From: a virus
DNA length: 47,010 bases
Virus record (IMG/VR): IMGVR_UViG_3300022905_000018
Span: 1-47,010 of that record
Strand: one strand, 5' to 3'
In this document: piece after piece, positions 1 to 8,062 of the stretch
Position numbering within the stretch: position 1 is the first letter of the stretch
How the letters are laid out: the number at the start of each line of letters is the position of its first letter
Made by a program: the position numbers and the translations under genes
The notes under the pieces: generated by a model
Database searches by the model: none
What the model was told of the DNA's origin: nothing
Seen by the model: the letters and a program-made list of their open reading frames with translations, nothing else

Positions 1-71
1 CTTTTTGTGCTAGATCAAAAAGCTGGACAAGTGAAAGAGGTAAAGCCGCAAGAAGAAAATGGAACTGTTAA
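1..71 (+). CDS. C-terminal end of a small Cys/Arg-rich conserved protein (partial)
   Basis: The third frame from the left edge is open until the TAA at 69-71 and encodes 22 residues ending CxARSKSWTSERGKAARR then K-W-N-C. The two cysteines and the basic ARRKWxC ending resemble the tail of small conserved proteins that I recall from phages of this type. Their function is not known. The gene begins outside the window. Its stop lies 15 bases before the next start, consistent with a + strand operon. The first frame is also open here but runs through the next gene's start, so I prefer this frame. Confidence 0.5.
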   Translation, partial: FCARSKSWTSERGKAARRKWNC

Positions 72-86
72 AATAAATTATATATC

Positions 87-368
87 ATGGACACAATTAC
101 AATTATTTTATCAATTATTTCTGTACTATCAATTTTACTAAATTTTTATTTAATTAATATTTATACTGGTAAAATAAAAGATGCAGATAAAGATTTTATA
201 GCAGATTCTGTTGAAGATATTGCAACTGAAATTAAGGAAAGAGCAAAGAGAGTAGCCCAAGAAATTGAAGATGTTAGTATTGCTGTAAAAGAAGTAGGGA
301 ATCAATTGGGTGATATACCAAATGCTGTTAGCGGTAAAAGTAGGGTTGGTAGAAAAAATAAAAAATAA
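87..368 (+). CDS. Small N-terminally anchored membrane protein, function unknown
   Basis: The 93-residue protein has one strongly hydrophobic segment (about residues 4-26, rich in I, L, S and V). A charged amphipathic region follows (about 32-75) with repeated I/V-x-x-I/V spacing that suggests a coiled coil, and the tail is basic (GRKNKK). This fits a single-pass inner-membrane protein with a cytoplasmic coiled coil. The start follows an A/T-rich leader ending TATATCATGG, which resembles the leaders before the scaffold gene and the gene after the capsid. No family was recognised. A holin accessory or superinfection role would be speculation. Confidence 0.6.
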   Translation: MDTITIILSIISVLSILLNFYLINIYTGKIKDADKDFIADSVEDIATEIKERAKRVAQEIEDVSIAVKEVGNQLGDIPNAVSGKSRVGRKNKK

Positions 369-388
369 AATATATAAAATATAAAAAA

Positions 389-742
389 ATGGACGAAGCG
401 AATAAATACAACTTGAAAGAAGCTTATAATAAAAATATTACCGATAAAGCTAGATTACATTATTTAGAAAACTTTGAGCACAATGTGCACAGTCGTAAAG
501 GCTACGCGGGTAGCTATTCTGGATCACACCCTAGATTTTCTTCACCTGCTGGATTAATGGGCCAACCTCAGGGATTAGCACAAGAGCAAAACTTGCAACA
601 AATGCCGCTAGATTCAAATTATAATCCTGTAGCACAAGTTCCTGTTCCAGTGTCTACTATGGCCCCAGATACTAATGTAGCCCCAACAGCCCTCGATGAT
701 CCTGCACAATTGATGGCTCCAACTTATTATAAAAAATATTAA
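389..742 (+). CDS. Hypothetical protein with Pro/Gln-rich C-terminal half
   Basis: The 117-residue protein has a charged, probably helical N-terminus (residues 1-35) and a low-complexity C-terminal half rich in Pro, Gln, Ala and Met, ending in a Tyr/Lys cluster (YYKKY). It has no signal peptide or membrane segment. The composition suggests a disordered virion or scaffolding accessory, but no family was recognised. It lies 20 bases after the preceding small gene and 10 bases before the next, so it is probably in the same + strand operon. Confidence 0.55.
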   Translation: MDEANKYNLKEAYNKNITDKARLHYLENFEHNVHSRKGYAGSYSGSHPRFSSPAGLMGQPQGLAQEQNLQQMPLDSNYNPVAQVPVPVSTMAPDTNVAPTALDDPAQLMAPTYYKKY

Positions 743-752
743 TTTTAAGATA

Positions 753-908
753 ATGCAAAAGGCCAAGGGGGTAGGAGATACTATAGAAACAATAACAAAA
801 GTTACGGGTATAAAGTCTGTAGTTGAAACTGTTTCTAAAGGTTTGAACATACCGTGTGGTTGCAAGCATCGAAAAGAAAAGTTAAACAAAATATTTCCAT
901 ATAAATAA
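753..908 (+). CDS. Small conserved protein with CxC motif (51 aa)
   Basis: A short gene encodes 51 residues beginning MQKAKGVGDTIETITKVTG and ending with a CGCKHRKEKLN segment before FPYK. The Cys-Gly-Cys plus a downstream His and basic residues could be half of a metal site. I recall similar 'GxGDTIxxITKxTGI...CGCxxRKEKLN' proteins from related phages, with unknown function. Its TAA overlaps the next start (TAATG at 906-910), which strongly supports translation of both genes. Confidence 0.65.
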   Translation: MQKAKGVGDTIETITKVTGIKSVVETVSKGLNIPCGCKHRKEKLNKIFPYK

Positions 909-1225
909 TGGCTTTTAAAATTTTCCCACCTTACGCATTGAATAATACACCTGTTTATACAGTAGATTTAGAAGATAATGTTTTAGGCAAAGCAAACAAT
1001 AATGGTAGCATTATAATAAATAAAAATTTAAATCCTTCTGCAATAAAAAAAGTTGTAGATCATGAAATGGTTCATGTAGATCAATTTAAAAGAGGGGACT
1101 TAAATTATGATGATAAAAACGTATATTGGAAAGGTAAAACTTATTCAAGGTCTAAAATGAAAGAAGGGAGTCCCACCCTACCTTGGGAAAAAGAAGCTTA
1201 TAATAAAACTAAACAAACAACTTAA
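908..1225 (+). CDS. Small HExxH zinc metallopeptidase-like protein
   Basis: The 105-residue protein carries a zincin signature: His52-Glu53 and His56 within DHEMVHVDQ, with acidic residues about 40 positions later in PWEKEAY (Glu94 or Glu96) as a possible third zinc ligand. An N-terminal beta-rich segment is followed by a single active-site helix, so it is a minimal metallopeptidase-like fold and smaller than usual secreted peptidases. No signal peptide is visible. Possible roles are virion maturation protease or a structural protein keeping a zincin fold. The fold call is fairly firm; substrate and role are unknown. Confidence 0.6.
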   Translation: MAFKIFPPYALNNTPVYTVDLEDNVLGKANNNGSIIINKNLNPSAIKKVVDHEMVHVDQFKRGDLNYDDKNVYWKGKTYSRSKMKEGSPTLPWEKEAYNKTKQTT

Positions 1226-1236
1226 AAATTAAAATT

Positions 1237-1677
1237 ATGCCTAAAGGATTTGGATATGGTGGTGAGTCCGCCAATCAAGAAAAAAAGAACTTAAACAAAG
1301 ATATGCCTGTTGTAAAACAAGCGTCTTGGATGTCAAAACATTCTATAGCTGCAGGCTCTCCTGTTGCTATGGGTGGATCTTATAAGGGATCTGCTATGGA
1401 AATGAAAGGTGGAAAAAAGAAGGCTAAGAAAAAAGAAGATGATTTTGATTATACCCCTTCAATACCTGACTTTTTCCCAACAGGTACTATGGTAACTGAA
1501 ACAATTGGTGCCGGAACAGGTAAGCCATTTTACGAAAAACCAGCGGCCGGTGGTGGCTATGTGCCTAAAGAAGTGGGCGAACCACTAGTGGGCGGAGGAA
1601 AAGTTCTTGAATCCAAAAGAGTTGGTTCAAGGAAAAAAGTTCTACAAAAAGTAAGAGCACTAAAATATAAATCGTAG
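1237..1677 (+). CDS. Hypothetical Gly/Lys-rich protein
   Basis: The 146-residue protein is rich in Gly, Lys and Pro. It has a basic run (GGKKKAKKKEDD, about residues 58-70) and glycine-rich segments such as AAGGGYV, and ends in a basic stretch. It has no hydrophobic membrane segment and no recognised domain, and is probably largely disordered. Its position among small genes ahead of the terminase suggests a minor virion or packaging-associated protein, but that is only context. Confidence 0.5.
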   Translation: MPKGFGYGGESANQEKKNLNKDMPVVKQASWMSKHSIAAGSPVAMGGSYKGSAMEMKGGKKKAKKKEDDFDYTPSIPDFFPTGTMVTETIGAGTGKPFYEKPAAGGGYVPKEVGEPLVGGGKVLESKRVGSRKKVLQKVRALKYKS

Positions 1678-1680
1678 TAA

Positions 1681-2061
1681 ATGTGGAAATTACTAGTTGG
1701 GTTATTAAAAGGTAACAACGGAAATAAATCTGTTGCAGGTGGCCTAGCTTGGGAAATACGGGAAGCTATTAAAGGCAAAGAGTTAGACCCTAAAGAATTA
1801 ATTGAAATACAAACTAAAATAAATGAGATTGAAGCCCAGCACAGAACTATATTTGTTGCTGGGTGGCGTCCATTTATAGGGTGGATTTGTGGAATAGCTT
1901 TAATGTATAATTTTGTAATAAGAGATTTATTTATATGGGTAGTAAAACCAGAAAGTGTACCTCCTGCATTACAAATGGAACATTTAATGACTGTTTTGTT
2001 AGGTATGCTAGGTCTAGGAGGCCTTAGGACCTTTGAAAAAATAAAAGATAAATCAAAGTAA
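1681..2061 (+). CDS. Holin of the three-TM (HTM / GTA holin-like) family
   Basis: The 126-residue protein matches what I know of the 'holin of 3TMs' family found in gene transfer agents and phages. It has an amphipathic N-terminal helix with an E-Q-like segment (INEIEAQHRT), then AGWRPFIGWICGIALMYN as one membrane helix, a second hydrophobic patch near IRDLFIWVV, and the characteristic MTVLLGMLGLGGLRTFEK ending. Such proteins form inner-membrane lesions that release the endolysin. The M15 endolysin candidate lies far away at 29968-30300, so lysis functions are dispersed. Family call is firm; function as the timing holin is inferred. Confidence 0.75.
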   Translation: MWKLLVGLLKGNNGNKSVAGGLAWEIREAIKGKELDPKELIEIQTKINEIEAQHRTIFVAGWRPFIGWICGIALMYNFVIRDLFIWVVKPESVPPALQMEHLMTVLLGMLGLGGLRTFEKIKDKSK

Positions 2062-2086
2062 TAATAATTAATTTAAATTTAATCAA

Positions 2087-2344
2087 ATGAAAAAAGTAGA
2101 AGAAAAAAAAGTAACAGAAGAGCAATTAGCTAAAATTAAAGACCAACAGATTTCAATGAGTAATAAATTGAGGGATGTAGGATTCTTAGAACAACAAAAG
2201 CATGTGCTATTACATGAATACTCTGGGCTAGTTCAAGAAATGGAAGAGTATAAAAAAGAGTTAGAAAAAGAATACGGGGCTATAAGTGTAGATTTAGAAA
2301 CTGGAATTTACACAGAAATAGATCAATCAGAAATTAAACAATAA
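2087..2344 (+). CDS. Small coiled-coil protein
   Basis: The 85-residue protein is highly charged and almost entirely helical by composition, with heptad-like Leu/Ile/Val spacing between about residues 8 and 68 (LAKIKDQQISMSNKLRDV, LVQEMEEYKKELEKEYG). The acidic C-terminus ends at DQSEIKQ. Lys/Glu-rich coiled coils of this size are common as phage assembly or scaffolding helpers, but no specific family was recognised. It is preceded by an A/T-rich leader and followed 6 bases later by the next gene. Confidence 0.6.
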   Translation: MKKVEEKKVTEEQLAKIKDQQISMSNKLRDVGFLEQQKHVLLHEYSGLVQEMEEYKKELEKEYGAISVDLETGIYTEIDQSEIKQ

Positions 2345-2350
2345 AATAAA

Positions 2351-2581
2351 ATGTCAAGTATTATAAGAAAGATCAGTATCGGAGCTGATTATAAAAATGA
2401 TGCTATGCATTACTCTATAGGGCAAGAAGTCTACGGTGGTCATAAAATAGCTTATATCATATTTGAAGATACTGACGGTTCTTATAATATTCATATTAAA
2501 AAAGATGATGAGGTAGTGCCATGGAAAAAGTTCAATACTAATATGGCAATCTCTGTAGAATATGATTTAAAATATGAATAG
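2351..2581 (+). CDS. Hypothetical small beta-rich protein
   Basis: The 76-residue protein has alternating hydrophobic and polar residues suggesting a small beta-sheet domain (GGHKIAYIIFEDTDGSYNIHIKK), with no membrane segment or metal motif. Its end overlaps the following gene by 8 bases, showing tight translational coupling. I do not recognise the family. Position upstream of a GroES-like gene and the terminase genes suggests an assembly accessory, without direct evidence. Confidence 0.6.
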   Translation: MSSIIRKISIGADYKNDAMHYSIGQEVYGGHKIAYIIFEDTDGSYNIHIKKDDEVVPWKKFNTNMAISVEYDLKYE

Positions 2582-3179
2582 TCTTTATGATTTTATTGTT
2601 GAACCTATTGGCGAAAGATATAATAATACTATAGAAGTAGACAATTTAAAGCTAATTTTAAATACAAAAATTGAATCTTTTAAGTTTGTAAATAAAACGG
2701 CTAAGGTAATAAGTACTCCACTTGCTTACAAAACTGTAATAAAGCCTGGAGATCACGTAATTATACATCATAACGTATTTAGAAGGTATTACGATATTAG
2801 GGGGAAAGAAAAAAATAGTAGTAAATATTTTAAAGACAATCTTTATTTTTGCCAACCCGATCAAATATATATGTATAAAAAACAAAATAAATGGGAATCT
2901 TTTATGGACCGTTGTTTTGTAAAACCAATTTTAAATAGAGACAATTTAACTCTAGATAAAACTAAAAGCCTTGTTGGTATATTAAGATATGGTAATAGTG
3001 TCTTAAATAAGCTTAAAATAGCTCCTGGTGACCTAGTGGGGTATACGCCAAATAGTGAATGGGAATTTATTATTGATAATGAGCTTTTATATTGTATGAA
3101 ATCAAATGATATTGTTATTAAATATGAACATCAAGGAAACGAAATTAAATATAATCCAAGCTGGGCAAAAAGCAGTTGA
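2574..3179 (+). CDS. Possible tandem GroES-like (co-chaperonin fold) protein
   Basis: The 201-residue protein seems to hold two related halves. The first (about 8-105) has FIVEPIGERYN, then a KPGDHVIIHHNVFRR segment. The second (about 112-190) has FVKPILNRDN, then APGDLVGYTPNSEW and a DNELLYCMKSNDIV segment. The 'xVxPIxxR ... pGDxVxxxxnxxxxxxxd...lyxmxxxDI' arrangement resembles GroES and T4 gp31-type co-chaperonins, which modify the host GroEL for capsid folding. Location just ahead of head genes fits that idea. Length is about twice one GroES domain. Identification is by pattern only; a structural beta-barrel protein is an alternative. Confidence 0.4.
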   Translation: MNSLYDFIVEPIGERYNNTIEVDNLKLILNTKIESFKFVNKTAKVISTPLAYKTVIKPGDHVIIHHNVFRRYYDIRGKEKNSSKYFKDNLYFCQPDQIYMYKKQNKWESFMDRCFVKPILNRDNLTLDKTKSLVGILRYGNSVLNKLKIAPGDLVGYTPNSEWEFIIDNELLYCMKSNDIVIKYEHQGNEIKYNPSWAKSS

Positions 3180-3390
3180 GGAATTAATAAAAGTGGCCAA
3201 GGAAGCTATTGTAGATAGTGATGATGATATTAGTGCTGATAGATTAAAAAATGCGGCAGCTACAAAAAAATTAGCCATATTTGATGCATTTGAAATTCTT
3301 ACAAGAATAGAATCAGAAAAAAAATTATTAGAAAATAATGACACAGCTTCAAAGCAATTTGGAGGGTTTGCTGAAAAAAGATCTAAATAA
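3124..3390 (+). CDS. Probable terminase small subunit
   Basis: The protein has 88 residues from the ATG at 3124; an in-frame ATG at 3106 would add six hydrophobic residues and lengthen the overlap with the upstream gene. It is helical and charged, with segments QAGQKAVEELIKVAKEAI and AADRL-like helices and a basic end (GFAEKRSK). Its stop overlaps the terminase start (TAATG at 3388-3392). Small helical proteins immediately before the large terminase are typically DNA-recognition small subunits. I see no clear HTH motif, so the call rests on size, composition and position. Confidence 0.45.
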   Translation: MNIKETKLNIIQAGQKAVEELIKVAKEAIVDSDDDISADRLKNAAATKKLAIFDAFEILTRIESEKKLLENNDTASKQFGGFAEKRSK

Positions 3391-5609
3391 TGTATCAACA
3401 AACATTATATAAAGTATTAGATAAACATATAAAACCTAATACTTTAAAAAGATTAAATAGATTAAAAAAATTTAATTACGGCTATAATAAAGAGTACGAC
3501 TTAGTAGTTATAAGTAAAGATGGTACGATTGGTGAGATATATGAAATTCAAAATCTAAAAATTGCCTTACCATTAATAGATAAAGCTTATCAAAGAAGTA
3601 AAGTTAAAGCAGACCAATATTGGGAAAAACTTTTTTTTCCAGAACAATTAATTAAAATAAAGTCTGTATTTGATTGGAATAAACACCCAGATAGCTTTAA
3701 AGAAAATTGGTACGATTATATTGATAATGAATTTAAATATAGAAATGAAGGATTTGCGTTTTATAATAAAGGTATTCCAACTTATATTACTGGTTCTCAT
3801 TATATGTACTTGCAACACACCAAGATTGATGTTGGGGCAGCAGACTTTAGGGAATCAAATAGACTATTCTTTATATTTTGGGAAGCCTGTAAGGCCGATG
3901 AAAGATGTTATGGCATTATCTATCTCAAAAATAGACGGTCTGGATTTAGCTTTATGGGATCGTCGGAAGCTGTTAACCAGGCAACAATATCAAGCGATGC
4001 TAGATTTGGAATTTTATCGAAGACGGGTGCAGATGCAAAAAAAATGTTTACCGATAAAGTTGTACCCATATCCACAAACTACCCGTTTTTTTTCAAGCCA
4101 ATACAAGACGGAATGGATAGGCCGAAAACAGAGCTCGCATATAGAGTTCCAGCATCAAAATTAACTAGGAAAAAAATTGAAATAGGAGAAGAGCTGGAAG
4201 ATATTGATGGCTTAGATACAACCATTGACTGGAAAAACACAGGGGATAACAGTTATGATGGTGAAAAATTAAAATTATTGATTCATGATGAATCTGGTAA
4301 ATGGGAACGCCCTGATAATATATTAAATAATTGGCGCGTAACTAAAACTACTTTAAGATTAGGAAGCAAGATAGTTGGTAAGTGTATGATGGGATCTACA
4401 TCAAATGCGTTAGATAAAGGAGGTGAAAACTTTAAAAAACTTTATAATGGCTCGGATGTTACAAAAAGAAACCGCAATGGACAGACTAGTACAGGACTAT
4501 ATAGTTTGTTCATACCTATGGAATGGAATTACGAAGGATTCATTGACATGTATGGATTACCTGTATTCGACACCCCTGATGAAAAAGTCAAAGGGATTGA
4601 TGGCCAATGGATTGACACTGGGGTAATTGAGTACTGGCAAAATGAAGTAGAAGGATTAAAATCCGATCAAGATGCTTTAAATGAATTTTATAGACAATTT
4701 CCAAGAACACAAGAACACGCCTTTAGGGATGAAGCGAAACAATCATTGTTTAATTTGTCAAAAATATATGAACAAATAGATTATGTTGAAGAAGCTAAAT
4801 ATAGTGGTTTAGTTACTCAGGGTAATTTTCAATGGGAAAATGGTATAAAAGATACTAAAGTAATTTTTATGCCAAATAAAAATGGTAGGTTTTTTATTAC
4901 GTGGACACCTCCGTATCATTTGCAAAATAAAGTTATTATAAAAAATGGTATAAAATACCCCGGCAATGAAGACTTTGGGGCTTTTGGATGTGATAGTTAC
5001 GATATATCGGGTACAGTAGATGGGAGAGGATCAAAAGGGGCTTTGCATGGGTTAACAAAATTTACTATGGCTGATGTGCCGCCAAACCAATTTTTTTTAG
5101 AATATATTGCTAGACCTGATAATACTGAAATATTTTTTGAAGATGTTTTAATGGCTTTAGTTTTTTATGGTATGCCAATATTAGCAGAAAATAATAAACC
5201 TAGATTATTATATTATATTAAAAGAAGAGGTTATAGGGGTTACTCAATGAATAGACCCGACAAAGTATATAATAAATTATCTGTAACCGAAAGAGAAATA
5301 GGTGGCGTACCGAACTCTAGTGAAGACATGAAACAATCCCATGCCGCCGCAATTGAAACTTATATTAATGACCATGTGGGTTTTAATAATGATAGTTACG
5401 GAAATATGTATTTTATTAGAACTTTAAATGATTGGGCTAAATTTAATTTAAATAACAGAACAAAGCACGATGCTTCTATTAGTTCTGGATTAGCTATTAT
5501 GGCTTGTAATAAAAATAGATATGCACCAATTTCTAAAAGAACGTTTGAGCCAGTAAGCTTGCAAATAAGAAAATATAATAACGATGGAGTTACGTCAAAA
5601 ATAATTTAA
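3390..5609 (+). CDS. Terminase large subunit (packaging ATPase-nuclease)
   Basis: The 739-residue protein powers genome packaging into proheads and cuts DNA. The ATPase half shows an arginine-rich Walker A-like segment, LKNRRSGFSFMGSSEA (about 179-194), typical of terminases with a degenerate P-loop. The Walker B is KLKLLIHDESGKW with Asp300-Glu301. The C-terminal nuclease half carries FGCDSYDISGTV around Asp535/Asp538, which fits the first acidic residue of an RNase H-like site. Length and motifs resemble crAss-like and related Bacteroidota phage terminases. It is followed by the portal after 4 bases. No frameshift or intron is apparent. Confidence 0.85.
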   Translation: MYQQTLYKVLDKHIKPNTLKRLNRLKKFNYGYNKEYDLVVISKDGTIGEIYEIQNLKIALPLIDKAYQRSKVKADQYWEKLFFPEQLIKIKSVFDWNKHPDSFKENWYDYIDNEFKYRNEGFAFYNKGIPTYITGSHYMYLQHTKIDVGAADFRESNRLFFIFWEACKADERCYGIIYLKNRRSGFSFMGSSEAVNQATISSDARFGILSKTGADAKKMFTDKVVPISTNYPFFFKPIQDGMDRPKTELAYRVPASKLTRKKIEIGEELEDIDGLDTTIDWKNTGDNSYDGEKLKLLIHDESGKWERPDNILNNWRVTKTTLRLGSKIVGKCMMGSTSNALDKGGENFKKLYNGSDVTKRNRNGQTSTGLYSLFIPMEWNYEGFIDMYGLPVFDTPDEKVKGIDGQWIDTGVIEYWQNEVEGLKSDQDALNEFYRQFPRTQEHAFRDEAKQSLFNLSKIYEQIDYVEEAKYSGLVTQGNFQWENGIKDTKVIFMPNKNGRFFITWTPPYHLQNKVIIKNGIKYPGNEDFGAFGCDSYDISGTVDGRGSKGALHGLTKFTMADVPPNQFFLEYIARPDNTEIFFEDVLMALVFYGMPILAENNKPRLLYYIKRRGYRGYSMNRPDKVYNKLSVTEREIGGVPNSSEDMKQSHAAAIETYINDHVGFNNDSYGNMYFIRTLNDWAKFNLNNRTKHDASISSGLAIMACNKNRYAPISKRTFEPVSLQIRKYNNDGVTSKII

Positions 5610-5613
5610 ATAA

Positions 5614-8028
5614 ATGGTTTATACAAATTACAATAGTTCATTTCCGGACCAAGTGGTATCTGACGAAATAAAAAATAGTTACGACTATGGGCTACAAGTG
5701 GGGCAAGCTATTGAAAATGAATGGTTTAGGCAAGACACAGGCGGCGACCGTTATTTACAAAATTTTCAAAACTACCATAACCTTAGATTATACGCTAGGG
5801 GCGAACAATCTGTTCAGAAATATAAAGATGAATTATCTATAAATGGTGATTTGTCTTATTTAAATTTAGATTGGAAAATAGTACCTATAATACCTAAGTT
5901 TGTTGATATTATAGTAAATGGAATGGTGGACAAAGGTTATGAAATTAAAGCTTTCGCAAACGATCCATTTGCTTTAGAAGAGAGAACGCAGTTTGCTTTT
6001 AGAGCAATGCGCGATATTCAAAATAGGGAATATATTGAAAAATTAAATCAAGCTACAGGCCAAAATTTTTATGCAAGTGCTGATCCAAAAGCTTTACCCG
6101 CAACAAGAGAAGAATTAGATGTAATGTTGCAGTTAGATTACAAGCAAAGCATTGAAATAGCAGAGGAGGAAGTTATAAATAATGTTTTTGAATTTAATAA
6201 ATATCAAGAAACAAAAAGAAAAATAGCATATGATTTAACTGTGTTAGGAATAGGTGCTTCTAAAACAAGTTTTAATTTATCTGAGGGTATAAAAGTTAAT
6301 TATGTAGACCCCGCGGCTCTTGTTTATTCTTATACAGAAGATCCTAATTTTGACGATATATATTATGTTGGAGAAGTTAAAAACCTAAGTCTTTCTGAAG
6401 TAAAAAAACAATTTCCTAATTTAACTAGTTCTGAATTAGAAGAAATTCAAAAATATAGAGGGCCAAGTAATTATAGTAATTACGTAAGAAATTATAGTGG
6501 TAATAATGATGATAATTTAGTTTCTATATTATTTTTTGAATATAAAACTTATGCTAACCAAGTATTTAAATTAAAATACACTGATCAAGGTTTAGAAAAA
6601 GTATTAGAAAAAAATGATGAATTTAATCCGCCTGAAAGCGATAATTTTGAAAGGATTAGCAGAAGTATTGAAGTATTATATACAGGGGCTAAAGTTTTAG
6701 GAATGCCTAAAATATTAGAATGGAATTTATCAGAAAATATGACCCGCCCTTATGGCAATGTTACTAAGGTTAACATGAATTACTCTATTTGTGCGCCTAG
6801 ATTATATAAGGGAAGAATTGATTCGGTTGTAAGCAAGATAACTTCTTTTGCAGATATGATTCAATTAACTCATTTAAAGCTACAACAAGTTTTATCTAGA
6901 GTTGTACCAGATGGGGTATATTTAGACATGGACGGGCTAGCCGAAGTTGATTTAGGTAATGGAACCAATTATAATCCTGCAGAAGCGCTGAATATGTATT
7001 TCCAAACTGGTAGTATTGTTGGGCGCTCATTAACACAAGAGGGAGATTTAAATAGAGGCAAAGTACCAATTCAAGAATTACAGACTTCAAATGGTATGTC
7101 TAAAATTTCTGCTTTAATTCAAACTTATCAATATTATTTACAAATGATAAGAGATACTACTGGATTAAATGAAGCTGTAGATGGTAGTTCTCCCGATAAA
7201 AATGCTTTAGTTGGCTTGCAAAAAATGGCTGCAGCAAATTCAAATGTAGCTGTTAGACATATATTAAAAGCTTTAATGTATATTACTATAAGAAACGCAG
7301 AAAATATTGGTCTTAGAGTAAATGATGCTTTGCAATTTCCTTTAACCAAAGAAGCGTTATTAAGTAGTATTAATACTTTTAACGTAAAAACGCTAGAAGA
7401 AATTGCAAGTTTAGATATACATAATTTTGGTATATTTTTAGAATTAGAACCAGATGCTGAAGAGAAGGCATTACTTGAACAAAATATTCAAGTTTCATTA
7501 CAACAGAATTCTATTAATCTTGAAGATGCTATTGATATTAGAGAAATAAGAAATATTAAATTGGCTAATCAAGTATTAAAATTAAGAAGAACTAAAAGAG
7601 CAGAACAACAACAAGCTGCTCAATTAGCTAATATTCAAGCACAAGGCCAATCTAATGCACAAGCTTCTGAAGCGGCGGCATTGGCTGAAGTACAAAAACA
7701 ACAAGCACTAGCTGAAACAAAAGTACAAATTGAAAAAGCAAAGTCTGAATTTGAAATAAATAAAATGGAACAAGAAGCTTTAATTAAAAAACAATTAATG
7801 GGTGAAGAGTTCCAATATAAAATGAGGCTTGCCCAAATACAAGCAGACGCGCAAGCAGCAAAAGAAAAACAAATAGAAGACCGTAAAGATCAAAGAGTTA
7901 AAATTCAAGGAACTCAACAGTCTGAACTTATAGATCAAAGAAAAAACGATCTATTACCTAAAGATTTTGAATCATCAGGTAATGATAATCTAGGTGGGTT
8001 TGGATTAGAGCAATTTGAACCAAGGTAA
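5614..8028 (+). CDS. Portal protein with long coiled-coil C-terminus
   Basis: The 804-residue protein is placed directly after the terminase and is of the size usual for podovirus portals in crAss-like phages. Residues 1-640 read as a mixed alpha/beta portal core, with segments such as VPIIPKFVDIIVNGMVDKGY and MNYSICAPRLYKGRID. From about 650 to 775 there is a Gln/Ala/Lys-rich coiled coil (QQQAAQLANIQAQGQ and later QADAQAAKEKQ), comparable with the barrel or crown helices of portals, and a short acidic tail. It forms the dodecameric ring through which DNA passes and to which tail components attach. The call rests on position and general pattern. Confidence 0.75.
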   Translation: MVYTNYNSSFPDQVVSDEIKNSYDYGLQVGQAIENEWFRQDTGGDRYLQNFQNYHNLRLYARGEQSVQKYKDELSINGDLSYLNLDWKIVPIIPKFVDIIVNGMVDKGYEIKAFANDPFALEERTQFAFRAMRDIQNREYIEKLNQATGQNFYASADPKALPATREELDVMLQLDYKQSIEIAEEEVINNVFEFNKYQETKRKIAYDLTVLGIGASKTSFNLSEGIKVNYVDPAALVYSYTEDPNFDDIYYVGEVKNLSLSEVKKQFPNLTSSELEEIQKYRGPSNYSNYVRNYSGNNDDNLVSILFFEYKTYANQVFKLKYTDQGLEKVLEKNDEFNPPESDNFERISRSIEVLYTGAKVLGMPKILEWNLSENMTRPYGNVTKVNMNYSICAPRLYKGRIDSVVSKITSFADMIQLTHLKLQQVLSRVVPDGVYLDMDGLAEVDLGNGTNYNPAEALNMYFQTGSIVGRSLTQEGDLNRGKVPIQELQTSNGMSKISALIQTYQYYLQMIRDTTGLNEAVDGSSPDKNALVGLQKMAAANSNVAVRHILKALMYITIRNAENIGLRVNDALQFPLTKEALLSSINTFNVKTLEEIASLDIHNFGIFLELEPDAEEKALLEQNIQVSLQQNSINLEDAIDIREIRNIKLANQVLKLRRTKRAEQQQAAQLANIQAQGQSNAQASEAAALAEVQKQQALAETKVQIEKAKSEFEINKMEQEALIKKQLMGEEFQYKMRLAQIQADAQAAKEKQIEDRKDQRVKIQGTQQSELIDQRKNDLLPKDFESSGNDNLGGFGLEQFEPR

Positions 8029-8062
8029 ATTTTTTTATTAATTAATTTTATATTATTATATC
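8029..8062 (+). promoter_or_regulatory. A/T-only leader before scaffold gene, shared with post-capsid leader
   Basis: The intergenic stretch reads TTTTTTATTAATTAATTTT then ATATTATTATATC before ATG. The leader before 10826 has almost the same sequence (TTTTTATTAATTATTTAAT then TATATTATATC-ATGGC). The repeated design, including the final ATATCATGGC, suggests a shared late promoter or translation leader for abundant structural proteins. Confidence 0.4.

Noticed and set aside
1-141. First-frame open reading frame from the left edge running over the first gene
   Set aside because: It runs through the ATG at 87 and yields a hydrophobic, low-complexity product; the third frame has a recognisable Cys/Arg-rich end.
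614-889. Antisense open reading frames on the - strand near the left edge
   Set aside because: They overlap the + strand genes at 389-742 and 753-908, which have better coupling and composition; the antisense products have random-looking composition.
3670-4164. A 164-residue open frame inside the terminase region
   Set aside because: It is in a different frame of the same strand under a clear terminase gene with ATPase motifs.
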